Source of the DNA: CALBPI01 sp942491885 | GTDB taxonomy: Bacteria; Pseudomonadota; Gammaproteobacteria; Steroidobacterales; Woeseiaceae | Length of the DNA stretch: 64,000 bases | Direction of reading: 5' to 3' | NCBI GenBank assembly: GCA_942491885.1 | Contig: CALOCQ010000002.1 | Coordinates: 1,054,001 to 1,118,000, forward strand | Shown here: one piece after another, positions 18,640 through 27,427 of the stretch | Layout of the letters: the number at the start of each line of letters is the position of its first letter | Numbering within the stretch: the first letter of the stretch is position 1 | Made by a program: the position numbers and the translations under genes | The notes under the pieces: generated by a model | Seen by the model: only the letters and a program-made list of their open reading frames with translations | Database searches by the model: none | Told to the model about the DNA's origin: nothing

Positions 18640-19597
18640 CCGCGCTGTTCAGTCAGTGCAATTACGTATTTTTTCCGAGCCTCACAAGTACCAATAATAT
18701 GTTCAGCAGTTGAAAACCCGCTGGCAAAAAAAAGAGAGTCATTCATTGTGTGCCTCTTAAATGGAGGACGGGGCTGCCTGCCGGGTCATTCATGGGAAAG
18801 GGAGGAACGCGACAGCGAAAGTCCGGCAGCGACAGCGGGGGGCCCACAGGAGAGAGAAGCGAAGTCAAAATCAAAAGGGGCCACGAGATCGCCGCACCGA
18901 GGAGCGAAGAGGGCGACGGGGAGAGGCCGAGGCGGCTCGCCAGCGTTGTGGGGCCCTCGGGGGAATGTCAAGTCAAAATCAACAAGGTTGGCCACGAGTC
19001 GCTCGCACCGATTCGGAGTCGAAGGCGGTCGATCCGCAGGCGCGCACTGGAAGGCGAGAGGAAGGCGGGACCGCACAGAAGAACGAGAGGAGAGAGGTGA
19101 CCCCGAAGCGCCGCGGGGTCGACCAGAGAATAGGGACGCCAACCGGGGAAGAGGCAGGGAGAAAGCGAGGAAGCGGGGAGCGACCGGAGGCAGTCCCGGA
19201 AAAGGACGCAGCGGGCTAACCCAGAGCGTGGGGGGTGAAGGGGGGGGAGGGGGGGCGGGAAGAGAGGAGAGAGAGGGGAGGGGGGGTGAAGAGAAGGGGC
19301 GGGGAGGGGGGAAGGGAAGGGGGAGGGGAGGGGGGAAAGGTTAGGACGGAGGTGAGGAAGGAAGGTTCGGGCGAAGGACAGCATGTTGATCGTTGAGGCG
19401 CCAAAAGCGAAGAAGGCGGTGTCGAGGGCTACCCCGAAGCAAAACCGGGAGGATGGACGTTTGGAAGGGGAATTTCGAGGCGCCCGGGTAGGGGGCGAGG
19501 GAGGAGGAGGGAGGCGGAGCGCCGCGGTGCCGCGGCGTCGGTCATCGGGGCTCCGCGTACCGTCACGGGTACCAGCGCCGCGAGGCCCGCACTGACG
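18640..19597 (+). other. Gene-free purine-skewed low-complexity stretch
   Basis: About 950 bases with no convincing protein on either strand. Purines dominate the plus strand, most strongly at about 19230-19345, which is nearly only G and A with runs of up to eight G. An imperfect direct repeat lies about 103 bases apart (near 18862 and 18965: AAGTCAAAATCAA, then a GGCCACGAG block). The long open frames here have biased, repetitive composition and are not believed to be genes. It may be poor-quality sequence. Confidence 0.6.
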
Positions 19598-19600
19598 CCG

Positions 19601-19663
19601 CAGTACCGTCATCGCGAGCGCAGTACCGTCATCGCGAGCGCCGCAGTACCGTCATCGCGAGCG
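19601..19663 (+). repeat. Three tandem copies of a 20-bp intergenic repeat
   Basis: The unit CAGTACCGTCATCGCGAGCG occurs at 19601, 19621 and 19644, followed by GAGCGCGGCGATCTCC. The GTCATCGCGAGCG...GCGATCTCC wording is a common bacterial intergenic repeat type. Confidence 0.8.
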
Positions 19664-19827
19664 GAGCGCGGCGATCTCCCCAGGCCCGGCGCAAATATTC
19701 GGGGAGGTTGCCGCGTCGCCTGCGGCGCCTGCTTAGTGACAGCTGCGCGTGTATTCCTGAATGCGCTCTGATAAGGAAGACTTAATGAAATTGTGAAAGG
19801 AATGGAACGGAAACCGCCGCTTGGAAT

Positions 19828-19925
19828 GGGGAAACTATTGTGAGGGCGCCACATTTGATATCCGAAGGTGATAGAGAAGTAAGGAAAAGGATGGGGGGGG
19901 GTGGGGAAACTATTGTGAGGGCGCC
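19828..19925 (+). repeat. 23-bp direct repeat
   Basis: A 23-base sequence starting GGGGAAACTATTG occurs at 19828-19850 and again, identical, at 19903-19925, immediately left of the insertion sequence. Confidence 0.75.
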
Positions 19926-19934
19926 CTTGGGCTC

Positions 19935-21220
19935 TCGACACATAGCTTACAGATTGTTCCGGACACATGGTTTACACATAACGGTATTTGGGGGAGATCC
20001 CAGATGCCTTGGAAAGAGTGTAAACCAATGGATGAACGCATCAGATTTATAGGCAGGCTCCTCGAAGGCGAGAAGATGGCGCCGCTGTGCCGTGAGTTTG
20101 GCATCAGCCGGGTCACCGGCTACAAGATCTTCAACCGTTACAAGGACTGTGGGCTGGATGGCCTGAATGACCGCAGTCGAGCGCCCTACCGACAGGCCAA
20201 CCGCTTGCCCTACCAGGTCGAGCGTACGATCTTAGGCATTAAGAAGGAGCATCCCTCCTGGGGTGCCCGCAAGATCCGCGACAAGTTGCTCCGCGAGTTC
20301 TCATTGATCAAGCCACCGGCCGTGAGCACTATCCACGCGGTGCTCGACCGGCACGGCCTGGTCAAGCGCAAGAAGCGGCGTCGCTACAAGGCGAGCGCGG
20401 CACGAGCACTGATCGGCGCTCACGCGCCCAACGGTCTGTGGTGCGCCGACTACAAGGGCGAGTTCATGCTCGGCGGACAAGCGCTACTGCTATCCGCTCA
20501 CCATCTCCGACTACCGTTCCCGATATCTCTTGGCCTGCGAGGGCGTGGCTTCCACCCGATCCGACTTTGCCTTCAGCATTTTCGAGAGGGCCTTCAAGGA
20601 CTTCGGCCTGCCGCACGCGATTCGGACCGACAACGGTGTGCCTTTCGCCTCCGGTAACGCCCTGTTCGGCCTGAGCAAGCTCTCGGTCTGGTGGCTGCGC
20701 CTCGGCATCCAGATCCAGCGCATCAAGCCCGGTCATGCCCGAACAGAACGGCCGCCACGAGCGCATGCACCTGACGCTCAAGAAGGAAGCGACCAAGCCC
20801 GCCTCCTTCAACTTCCTGCAGCAGCAGGAACGCTTCGATGACTTCATCGGGGTTTACAACAATGAGCGCCCGCACCAGGCGCTCGGCAGGCGCCTACCCC
20901 GGCGATCTCTATACACCTTCCGCGCGCGTCTATGAACCGCCAGGCGAGCCCGACTACCCGTTTCACGACCGGACCGATCCGCGTGACCCGCTGCGGGCGC
21001 ATCTGCTTCGGCCGCCGCAAGATCAACCTCAGCTCGGTGTTCGCCGGCCAGACCGTTGGCATACGAGAAGTCGAGGATCAGATCTGGCTGGTCAGCTTCT
21101 TGGAGTACGACCTGGGATACTTCGATAAAGAAAGGGACCGGGTAGAACCCGGCCCCTCACCGTTTATGCCGGACAAAGTGTTAACTATGTGTCCGGAATA
21201 AGGTGTAAACCATGTGACCG
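19935..21220 (+). mobile_element. IS481-family insertion sequence
   Basis: Terminal inverted repeats of about 43 bases lie at 19935-19977 and 21178-21220. Each holds two spaced copies of a GGACACATrGTTTACAC-like box, so the ends are composite. Between them is one IS481-type transposase gene. No clean target-site duplication was found at the outer edges, partly because the left side is repetitive. The right end stops only about 18 bases before the half-tRNA sequence at 21239. Confidence 0.75.
20004..21201 (+). pseudogene. IS481-family transposase (frameshifted)
   Basis: It begins MPWKECKPMDERIRFIGRLL with a helix-turn-helix (LCREFGISRVTGYKIFNRY), then the DDE integrase core. The first Asp is in ADYKGEFML, the second in RTDNGVPFASG, and the catalytic Glu in PEQNGRHERMH. 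Four or more frame changes (near 20475, 20730, 20880 and 20960) interrupt it; reading across them restores about 400 well-conserved residues ending VLTMCPE. All catalytic residues are present, so the breaks look like indel errors or recent decay. Without an intact copy it would be immobile. Confidence 0.75.
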
Positions 21221-21238
21221 GTTAACACCCAAAAAATA

Positions 21239-21284
21239 TTGGCGCGCCCGGCAGGATTCGAACCTGCGACCCCTGCCTTCGGAG
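21239..21284 (-). repeat. 3' half of tRNA-Arg(CCG), att-like
   Basis: These 46 bases are identical to 31782-31827. They cover the acceptor 3' strand with encoded CCA, the T arm and the 3' side of the anticodon arm. The match stops exactly in the anticodon loop. It is not a functional tRNA. Confidence 0.85.
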
Positions 21285-21456
21285 ACTAGGGGTCAAGAGA
21301 ATTGCCCGTTCACTCAGTAGTAAGAACCGGCCAATACTTGCCGCTCGAGCTTCCTCACATATCCCAAGACTTGCCGCCGGATGATCGCCCGGAGCTGCTC
21401 AGGACTGGCTGCATGTGAATAGCTCGTAACTGGCAAAATCCGCGAATCCACCAACC

Positions 21457-23979
21457 CTACTCAGCCACAGATAGTTGCCTTCGCCGCAAGTGCTCAGCAG
21501 GAAGCAGAACCTCCAGGCGAGACGCAGACGCATCACGCAGTGAGCCATCGAATGTCGCGTTCGCCAACACCCAGCTCGCTTCGGCGATTTGCCACTCAGC
21601 CGTACCTTCGGTTTGCTCTCGCATTTTCAGGCTCTCGCGAGCGAAGCCGGCCGCCTCGTCTCTTGCATCAACAGCCAGCTTTGCTTCTGCCATCCACAAC
21701 AAGGCGTCAGCCCGCCACACGCCGCTAAGGCTATCAAGCGATGTCTCGAGCAGCCGCAACGATTGTTCGCGATCTCCCGTCGCCAGCACGATGCGTGCCA
21801 GGACCGTTCTCGCCCGCCCAGCCGCCGCGTGCGACGCGCCCAGTGTTATCTCCATACTTAACAGTGCACGGCGCGCATACGGCTCTGCAAGGCTCGATCG
21901 GCCAGATTGCCACAACAGAATTGAATAATTGATTTCCGCCGCGATCCGATACAACGACGTTTCCGGCAGAACTCGCGTGGCCAATGCGACCGCCGCTTCA
22001 AGGGGCACTTCTGCTTCACTGAGCCGCCCAACGCTCAATTCCATTGCACCAAGATTATTGTATTTTGCGACCAGGTCCGGGTGCTCGGGACCCAGCCGCT
22101 CTTTGCCAAGCGCTATGCATTCGCGCAGCGCGTCGCGTGCCTTTTGACCGAGCCCGAGCTGGCTGTAGTCGAGCGCCAGGTTGCAGCGTGTGTCGATAAT
22201 GTCTGTCGCAAGGCGCTCGCCGTTGGCGTCCGCCAGCGCGATGGCGCGTTCACTGACCTCGGCTGCTGCCCCATGGTCTCCTGTCGCTCGTAGACCGAAG
22301 GCAATGTTGGCGAGACTTCGCGCTAGCGCCGACTCGTCGCCCGGCCGCAGTTGCAGATTGATTTCGTGCGCGTGTTGCATTGCATCGAGTGAGCCTTGTG
22401 GATCGGAGCGGCTAAGGGTCGTACCCAGTCGAGTCCAGCTGTGCCATGACTCCAGCGACGTCGCCAGACCCAGTTGCCGCAATTGCTGGATAGCTTCACG
22501 GTGCAACGTGGCGGCTGGGTCGTATTCACCGCGCGCCGTGTGTTCGTCCCCAAGATCGTTGAGCGCGTCGACAATTCTCACGTGCGGCGCTTCTCGCTGC
22601 GCCTGCCAGTAGTCGAGCGCTCGGCGACGAATTTCAAAAGACGTATCGTAGTCGCCAATCCCGTAGTAGCCACTTGCGATCAGCTGCTCGACTTCGGTAC
22701 GAACGTCCGGCGCGTCGGGCAATTCAGTCGGCAGACGTTGCCTGGCATCCTCCATGAGCTGCAGCAGAGTGACATCACCTTCTCCACTGTTGTAAGGGCC
22801 CGCCCGCTCAAAGAGACTCTTTACGAAGCTCGCCACCTGATGCGACCGTAACGCCTCTGTCTTTGCGACACTGTATTGCCATGTTGCGATGCTCAGTCCG
22901 GCCCCAAGGCCAAGTATTACGATAGCTGTGGATGCTACGAGCAAGCGATTGCGCCGAATGAACTTGCGTGTTCGGTATCGCCTGGTCTGTTGATGAGCAG
23001 AGACAGGATAGTGGTCGAGTGTGGCAACGATATCGCGTTGTAGCAGATCAATCGACCGATATCGGGCCGAGGGCTCAAACTGCAGACACTTCTCAATGAT
23101 TGCCTTAAGATCAGCTGTCTCACGTTCTTCCACAAGCTCGCGTAACAGCGCACCCAGCGAATAGACATCTGACTGGACACCAGGAAGCTCACCCGCGCGT
23201 TGCTCCGGCGCACCAAAGTCCGGCGAGAATGCGCGAACGCCCTCAACCTCGGGCGACACTTGTTGCTCCGACAGTAGTCGACCAATCCCAAAGTCGAGCA
23301 ACCGCGCGCGTCCATCAGCCACCATCACATTGCCCGGCTTGATGTCGCCGTGTACCACCAGAGATCGATGGCAATAGGCGACCGCATCACAAAGCTGCAA
23401 AAACAGATTGAGTCGATCATCGAGCGACAGTTCCCGCACGGCCCGGTCAATTCTCTCTCCATCGACGTATTCCATAATGAAGTACGGGCTTTGGTCGCTG
23501 GCAACACCTGCATCGATGATGCGGGCGATATTGGGGTGTTCGAGGCGAGCAAGATGCGCCCGTTCCTGCTCGAACATGGCCCGGCTCGCCTCGGATGAGA
23601 CGAACTTCGGCATGAATTTGACCGCAACGGCCTGCTCGTAGGCGCCATCACAACGTTCCGCGAGATACACAACGCCCATGCCGCCGCGACCAATACGTTC
23701 GGTTAGACGATAGGGGCCAAGCTTCTCTCCAATCCGGCTGTCGTCATCCTCGTTAACAAGCGCACCGAATAAATCCGGCGCCACTCGATCAACGGTGTTG
23801 TTAATGGAATGCTGGGTATCGAGTGCGTGGCTCAGCAGACGTCGCAAACGTACACTGTGCTTCGGATACGACGCGTCAAACTCAAGCAACAGCGAATCCC
23901 GGTCTGCGTCAGCTGCGTCAAGAAGCGCATCGAGCAACTGCTCGACGATGGCATCGTCGCTTGTGTCTTTTGAATTCAA
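21457..23979 (-). CDS. Transmembrane Ser/Thr protein kinase with TPR domain
   Basis: This is an 840-residue kinase of the Pkn type that accompanies ECF sigma factors. The kinase domain spans about residues 88-325: glycine loop IGRGGMGVVY, Lys121 in AVAVKFM, catalytic loop HGDIKPGN (210-217) and DFG at 229-231. The usual HRD is HGD here; the catalytic Asp, Lys and Asn are kept. One membrane helix lies at about 346-366 (LLVASTAIVILGLGAGL), followed by about 460 residues of TPR helices, presumably outside the cytoplasm as a sensor. It lies 57 bases downstream of the ECF sigma gene, so the two probably form one operon. Substrates are unknown. Confidence 0.85.
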   Translation of the reverse strand: MNSKDTSDDAIVEQLLDALLDAADADRDSLLLEFDASYPKHSVRLRRLLSHALDTQHSINNTVDRVAPDLFGALVNEDDDSRIGEKLGPYRLTERIGRGGMGVVYLAERCDGAYEQAVAVKFMPKFVSSEASRAMFEQERAHLARLEHPNIARIIDAGVASDQSPYFIMEYVDGERIDRAVRELSLDDRLNLFLQLCDAVAYCHRSLVVHGDIKPGNVMVADGRARLLDFGIGRLLSEQQVSPEVEGVRAFSPDFGAPEQRAGELPGVQSDVYSLGALLRELVEERETADLKAIIEKCLQFEPSARYRSIDLLQRDIVATLDHYPVSAHQQTRRYRTRKFIRRNRLLVASTAIVILGLGAGLSIATWQYSVAKTEALRSHQVASFVKSLFERAGPYNSGEGDVTLLQLMEDARQRLPTELPDAPDVRTEVEQLIASGYYGIGDYDTSFEIRRRALDYWQAQREAPHVRIVDALNDLGDEHTARGEYDPAATLHREAIQQLRQLGLATSLESWHSWTRLGTTLSRSDPQGSLDAMQHAHEINLQLRPGDESALARSLANIAFGLRATGDHGAAAEVSERAIALADANGERLATDIIDTRCNLALDYSQLGLGQKARDALRECIALGKERLGPEHPDLVAKYNNLGAMELSVGRLSEAEVPLEAAVALATRVLPETSLYRIAAEINYSILLWQSGRSSLAEPYARRALLSMEITLGASHAAAGRARTVLARIVLATGDREQSLRLLETSLDSLSGVWRADALLWMAEAKLAVDARDEAAGFARESLKMREQTEGTAEWQIAEASWVLANATFDGSLRDASASRLEVLLPAEHLRRRQLSVAE

Positions 23980-24036
23980 ATCGCTATCCGCGGCTCCGTA
24001 CCGGTTATTACGAATACTGAATGGTCATTACGCCAT

Positions 24037-24750
24037 TCAATCGCTGTCCGAGAGCCGTTCTCGCAGAAACGCTTTGGCCTTCATCCAGTCTCGTTGAGCG
24101 GTGCGCTCCGATACTCCAAGGACATTGGCCGTTTCCTTGTCATCAAGGCCAGCGAAGAATCGACACTCGATTACGCGCACAAGGCGTGGATGTTGATCTG
24201 CCATGTCGCCAAGCGCCTGGTCAATGTTCAGCAGCTGAGCAGCCTGGTCCTGAACGGCGACATTCGCATCCTCTATATCGACGTGCGCAACCTCGCCACC
24301 GCGTTTCTTGGCATTGCGGGTCCGGGCGTAGTCGATTATGACGTGCCGCATGGCTTTCGACGCAATGCCGAGGAAATGCTCACGACTTACCGCTGTACCC
24401 GGTATGGCCTTGAGTTTTAGGTAAGCCTCGTTGACCACGGCGGTGGTCTGCAAAGTCGCATTGCCATGGACTTTCGCTAACTGAAAATGCGCCAAACGAC
24501 GCAATTCCTCGTAGAGAAGCGCAACCGCACGATCGTATGCGCCGACATCTCCATCACGATGCGCTTCGATCAGCTGAGTGATGTTTGCGTACGCCGCAAT
24601 ACTCGTGCCCCCGTTGACTGCTGATTTTCTCAGGATTTCATATGCTTGCAGCCAGTCTAGCGGCGCGGCGATTGAACCGTCAATTTTTCTGCGCAGGCAA
24701 TGGCGAAAACGCGTGACGGATTCCGTAAGAGATAGCAGGGACTGAACCAT
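24037..24750 (-). CDS. ECF-type RNA polymerase sigma factor
   Basis: It contains region 2 (AVALLYEELRRLAHFQLAKV, ATLQTTAVVNEAYLKL, FLGIASKAMRHVIIDYARTR) and region 4 (LVRVIECRFFAGLDDKETAN, LGVSERTAQRDWMKAKAFLR) of the ECF-like subgroup usually paired with Ser/Thr kinases. The family core starts at about ITQLIEAHRDGD, so the first roughly 50 residues read from the ATG at 24750 are doubtful. That ATG lies only 13 bases from the divergent start at 24764 and has no good ribosome site, and TTGACG...TAGACT inside this part could be a promoter. The true start may be internal. It likely drives the divergent operon. Confidence 0.85.
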   Translation of the reverse strand: MVQSLLSLTESVTRFRHCLRRKIDGSIAAPLDWLQAYEILRKSAVNGGTSIAAYANITQLIEAHRDGDVGAYDRAVALLYEELRRLAHFQLAKVHGNATLQTTAVVNEAYLKLKAIPGTAVSREHFLGIASKAMRHVIIDYARTRNAKKRGGEVAHVDIEDANVAVQDQAAQLLNIDQALGDMADQHPRLVRVIECRFFAGLDDKETANVLGVSERTAQRDWMKAKAFLRERLSDSD

Positions 24751-24763
24751 CAGGAGATCCGGA

Positions 24764-26905
24764 ATGATTCGAATCGGTTACACGTTGTTGCTCGTCACGT
24801 TATTGGCCGCTGCGGCCTCGCAAGCTGCAAATATCGACAATGGACTGATTGCCTGGTACCCGTTTGACGATGGTGCCATCGACAAGACCGGCAATGTCGA
24901 ACCTGTTGGTACCGGACGAGGCCTGCAGATCGTCGCTGGCAAGTTCGGCGGCGCCGTGCATCTGGACGGCAAGTCATATGTGACGATACCGGTCGACCTG
25001 AATCCTGATGTAATTCCGGATACCACTATATCGATGTGGGTAAAGACCGACCCTCCGCCCGATGATCCTGCACTGGCCAAACAGCTGCCAAACGCGCTGT
25101 TTGTCCTCAGCGAGAGCATCGGCTTGTCAAATCTCGGCAACGACAGCACCTACTTTTACGCCAGGTCGCTGAACAACTCTGTCGTCGGACCGAAACACGT
25201 TGTTCGGCGCGGGCAGTGGCAGCATGTTGCGTTGGTGCGCTGGATAGAAGACAGACCGGGTCGAGACGGAAATAAGATCCCGCATGTTGTCTCGCAACTG
25301 CACACCGGCGGGCGAATGACCGAGTCAGCCGTCCCCTTCAAGGGCCAGGATATGCATGTCGACCTCTACCTTGGCACGGGCTCTCCTCGCTACGAACACA
25401 TGTTTCGCGGTGCAGTCGATGAGCTGCGAATCTATGACCGTGCCTTGAGCGAGGAAGAAATCGGCTTGCTGGCAAAAGCGAAAGTTAGCGCGTTCCCGGG
25501 TGATCAGTTTGAGGGTGATCCACGACAGTTCCCGGGCGACCAATTTGAAGGGGGCCCTACACAGTTCCCCGGCGATCAGTTTGAGGGTGACCCCGCGCAG
25601 TTCCCAGGCGATCAATTCGAGCCCGGCGAAAATGCACTTCCCGGCAATACGCCAACAACGGATTCGTCCGCGCTGAACAATGTTAATTCTGGTGACGTCA
25701 GCCTCGTTGACATGGCTGTGGACAACCCCGTCAACGATAATCGCGGAGCCGCGACTCCGAACACGACGCTACCGGACGCAAACAACAATCCATCCATCAT
25801 CCCGCCGAATCAAACGGCTGATGATTTCCAGGAACGTATGGATGACCCGGACTTTCAGGACAGCCTGAAAGCGGTGGATTGGAACGTAAAAGGCATGATT
25901 CCTTTGACCGCGGAAGATAAAGCCAATATCTACCCGGGGTCAGTCGTCAACATCAAGATTCGAGTCGACAAAGACGATCCGGCAAATCACATGCCCGACG
26001 TCAAGCTGGCACTGAAGGGCGATCAGACACGGGCCGAATCTGTACCGCTGCGAGTCATGACCAGCGAACAGATACCCACCGCCCGTCGCGATATTCCGAT
26101 GACGATTACGATCCCCGAAGACTTCGCCTTCGAGCAAGAGGACGCGAACGGCATCTACCATGCAAACACCTGGCTACTAGCGGCCGACGGTCGACCGCTG
26201 CAGGACGCAGTTACGGACAATAACAGTCGGTCACTCTCAATTCCGGTGCTGCGGCCGATGCAAGAGGAGGATTGCGGTGGCGTGATTGCCAATGACGGTG
26301 GGACCAGAACAGCAACAGGGTGTTTGCGCGGTAACAGCCCACAAGCGCCGTACTTTGGAACCGATTCGCAATTTCAAGTATCCGCTAATGGTCGCGTCTT
26401 TACATCGATCAGCGGGGAACACCACACCAGCGGAACTAGCTCCCAAACAACGGGACCGAATAACGGCTTGATGGTGTCACTCACGATTGGTGAGAAAGCC
26501 GACAAGCCATGTTACCTAGAATCCGAAAGCAATCAGGATCCAGCTCGGCTCTTCGATCGCTGCGGAGGAAAATTTGGCGAGCATTACAGAATCCTCGTGC
26601 CCATAGATTCGGCTATGACTGCGATCAAGGTCTGCCAGCGCAAATCGAATAAAAGAGTAAAGGGCCTGATGATCCAATCGCGGCAGATAGATGCAAATGG
26701 AACGTTAAGCGATACAGCCATATGGTCTGCTCCGGTTGCACTCGCAAACTGCAACAAATGGGCAACGCCAGCCCGATGCCCGGACGGCAAAGTAGCGGCG
26801 GGTATGCAAGCCTCGTTCTATGCTGATGGGCGCATCAGCAGCCTCAAGGGGATCGGACTCATCTGCGGAAACATTGTGCTATCACCCGAATCGGGCGGAA
26901 GCTGA
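24764..26905 (+). CDS. Secreted LamG-domain protein with FPGDQFEG repeats
   Basis: The ATG at 24764 follows a good AGGAG site and starts a signal peptide (MIRIGYTLLLVTLLAAAAS). Residues about 24-235 are a LamG/concanavalin-A-like sandwich (GLIAWYPFDDGAIDKTGN, GGAVHLDGKSYVTIP, EHMFRGAVDELRIYDRALSE). Four 12-residue repeats follow (FPGDQFEGDPRQ type, 244-291), then an Asn-rich linker, a beta domain and a Cys-containing end with CPDGKVAAGMQASFY and GIGLICG. That ending resembles carbohydrate-binding modules. It is the first gene of a five-gene operon; its stop overlaps the next start (TGATG). The role is unknown; glycan or matrix binding is inferred. Confidence 0.75.
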   Translation: MIRIGYTLLLVTLLAAAASQAANIDNGLIAWYPFDDGAIDKTGNVEPVGTGRGLQIVAGKFGGAVHLDGKSYVTIPVDLNPDVIPDTTISMWVKTDPPPDDPALAKQLPNALFVLSESIGLSNLGNDSTYFYARSLNNSVVGPKHVVRRGQWQHVALVRWIEDRPGRDGNKIPHVVSQLHTGGRMTESAVPFKGQDMHVDLYLGTGSPRYEHMFRGAVDELRIYDRALSEEEIGLLAKAKVSAFPGDQFEGDPRQFPGDQFEGGPTQFPGDQFEGDPAQFPGDQFEPGENALPGNTPTTDSSALNNVNSGDVSLVDMAVDNPVNDNRGAATPNTTLPDANNNPSIIPPNQTADDFQERMDDPDFQDSLKAVDWNVKGMIPLTAEDKANIYPGSVVNIKIRVDKDDPANHMPDVKLALKGDQTRAESVPLRVMTSEQIPTARRDIPMTITIPEDFAFEQEDANGIYHANTWLLAADGRPLQDAVTDNNSRSLSIPVLRPMQEEDCGGVIANDGGTRTATGCLRGNSPQAPYFGTDSQFQVSANGRVFTSISGEHHTSGTSSQTTGPNNGLMVSLTIGEKADKPCYLESESNQDPARLFDRCGGKFGEHYRILVPIDSAMTAIKVCQRKSNKRVKGLMIQSRQIDANGTLSDTAIWSAPVALANCNKWATPARCPDGKVAAGMQASFYADGRISSLKGIGLICGNIVLSPESGGS
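25493..25636 (+). repeat. Four 36-bp tandem repeats (FPGDQFEG...)
   Basis: Four units of 36 bases inside the LamG gene encode FPGDQFEGDPRQ, FPGDQFEGGPTQ, FPGDQFEGDPAQ and FPGDQFEPGENA. Silent changes between copies indicate selection on the peptide. Confidence 0.9.
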
Positions 26906-27417
26906 TGCTTCGCTTCAGTAAACTCCAGGCTTTAGCCGTGATCTCATTGGCGGCCGGGGCATTTGGCTGTTCAGAAAACCCAGCTCCAAATGCCGTCACC
27001 CAGGCGGCTACCGCTCAACCGCCATCGCAATCTCAGCCGCCAAGAGGAACGCTTTCTATAGGCGATGATTCTTACGGATTCGACACCGTCACCTGCATCG
27101 GTATGAACCCGGCAACGGGCATTGCGACCGATCGTGCCAATCGAGACAACTACCCTACCGTTACGTTGAAGGTATTCGATGCAACGCTTTCCGGCGGTGA
27201 GGTCATCAACACCGTTTCTGTTCAATTCAGGAGCGAATCCCGCGACGAGCTCTGGTTATTGCAGGACGGCGACGTTGAGAAAGACGGCAAGATCTTCGAA
27301 GCGTCGGGAACACTGAAAGGACGCCGAATGGTCACGCAACCAAACGGCACCCTGAAATCAGCGCCATTCGCCGACAACGACCTCCGACCGTTTCACGCTC
27401 AACTGCAATGTCGATAG
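26905..27417 (+). CDS. Small lipoprotein of unknown function
   Basis: The start overlaps the previous stop in TGATG, a sign of translational coupling. A lipobox (AGAFGC) follows a short hydrophobic stretch, then a Pro/Gln-rich spacer and a beta-rich domain of about 130 residues with one conserved-looking pair of Cys (TVTCIGMNPATG and the final QCR). The ending HAQLQCR closes the presumed disulfide. No family is recognised. It is the second gene of the operon divergent from the ECF sigma factor. Confidence 0.65.
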   Translation: MLRFSKLQALAVISLAAGAFGCSENPAPNAVTQAATAQPPSQSQPPRGTLSIGDDSYGFDTVTCIGMNPATGIATDRANRDNYPTVTLKVFDATLSGGEVINTVSVQFRSESRDELWLLQDGDVEKDGKIFEASGTLKGRRMVTQPNGTLKSAPFADNDLRPFHAQLQCR

Positions 27418-27427
27418 GAGAACGCGA

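Noticed and set aside
18628..19612. Long Arg/Gly- or Ser/Pro-rich frames on both strands
   Set aside because: Their composition is forced by the purine-skewed DNA; there is no ribosome site, domain or normal codon usage.
21241..21320. A second tRNA gene
   Set aside because: Only the 3' half matches; beyond the anticodon loop the sequence differs, so it cannot fold into a tRNA.
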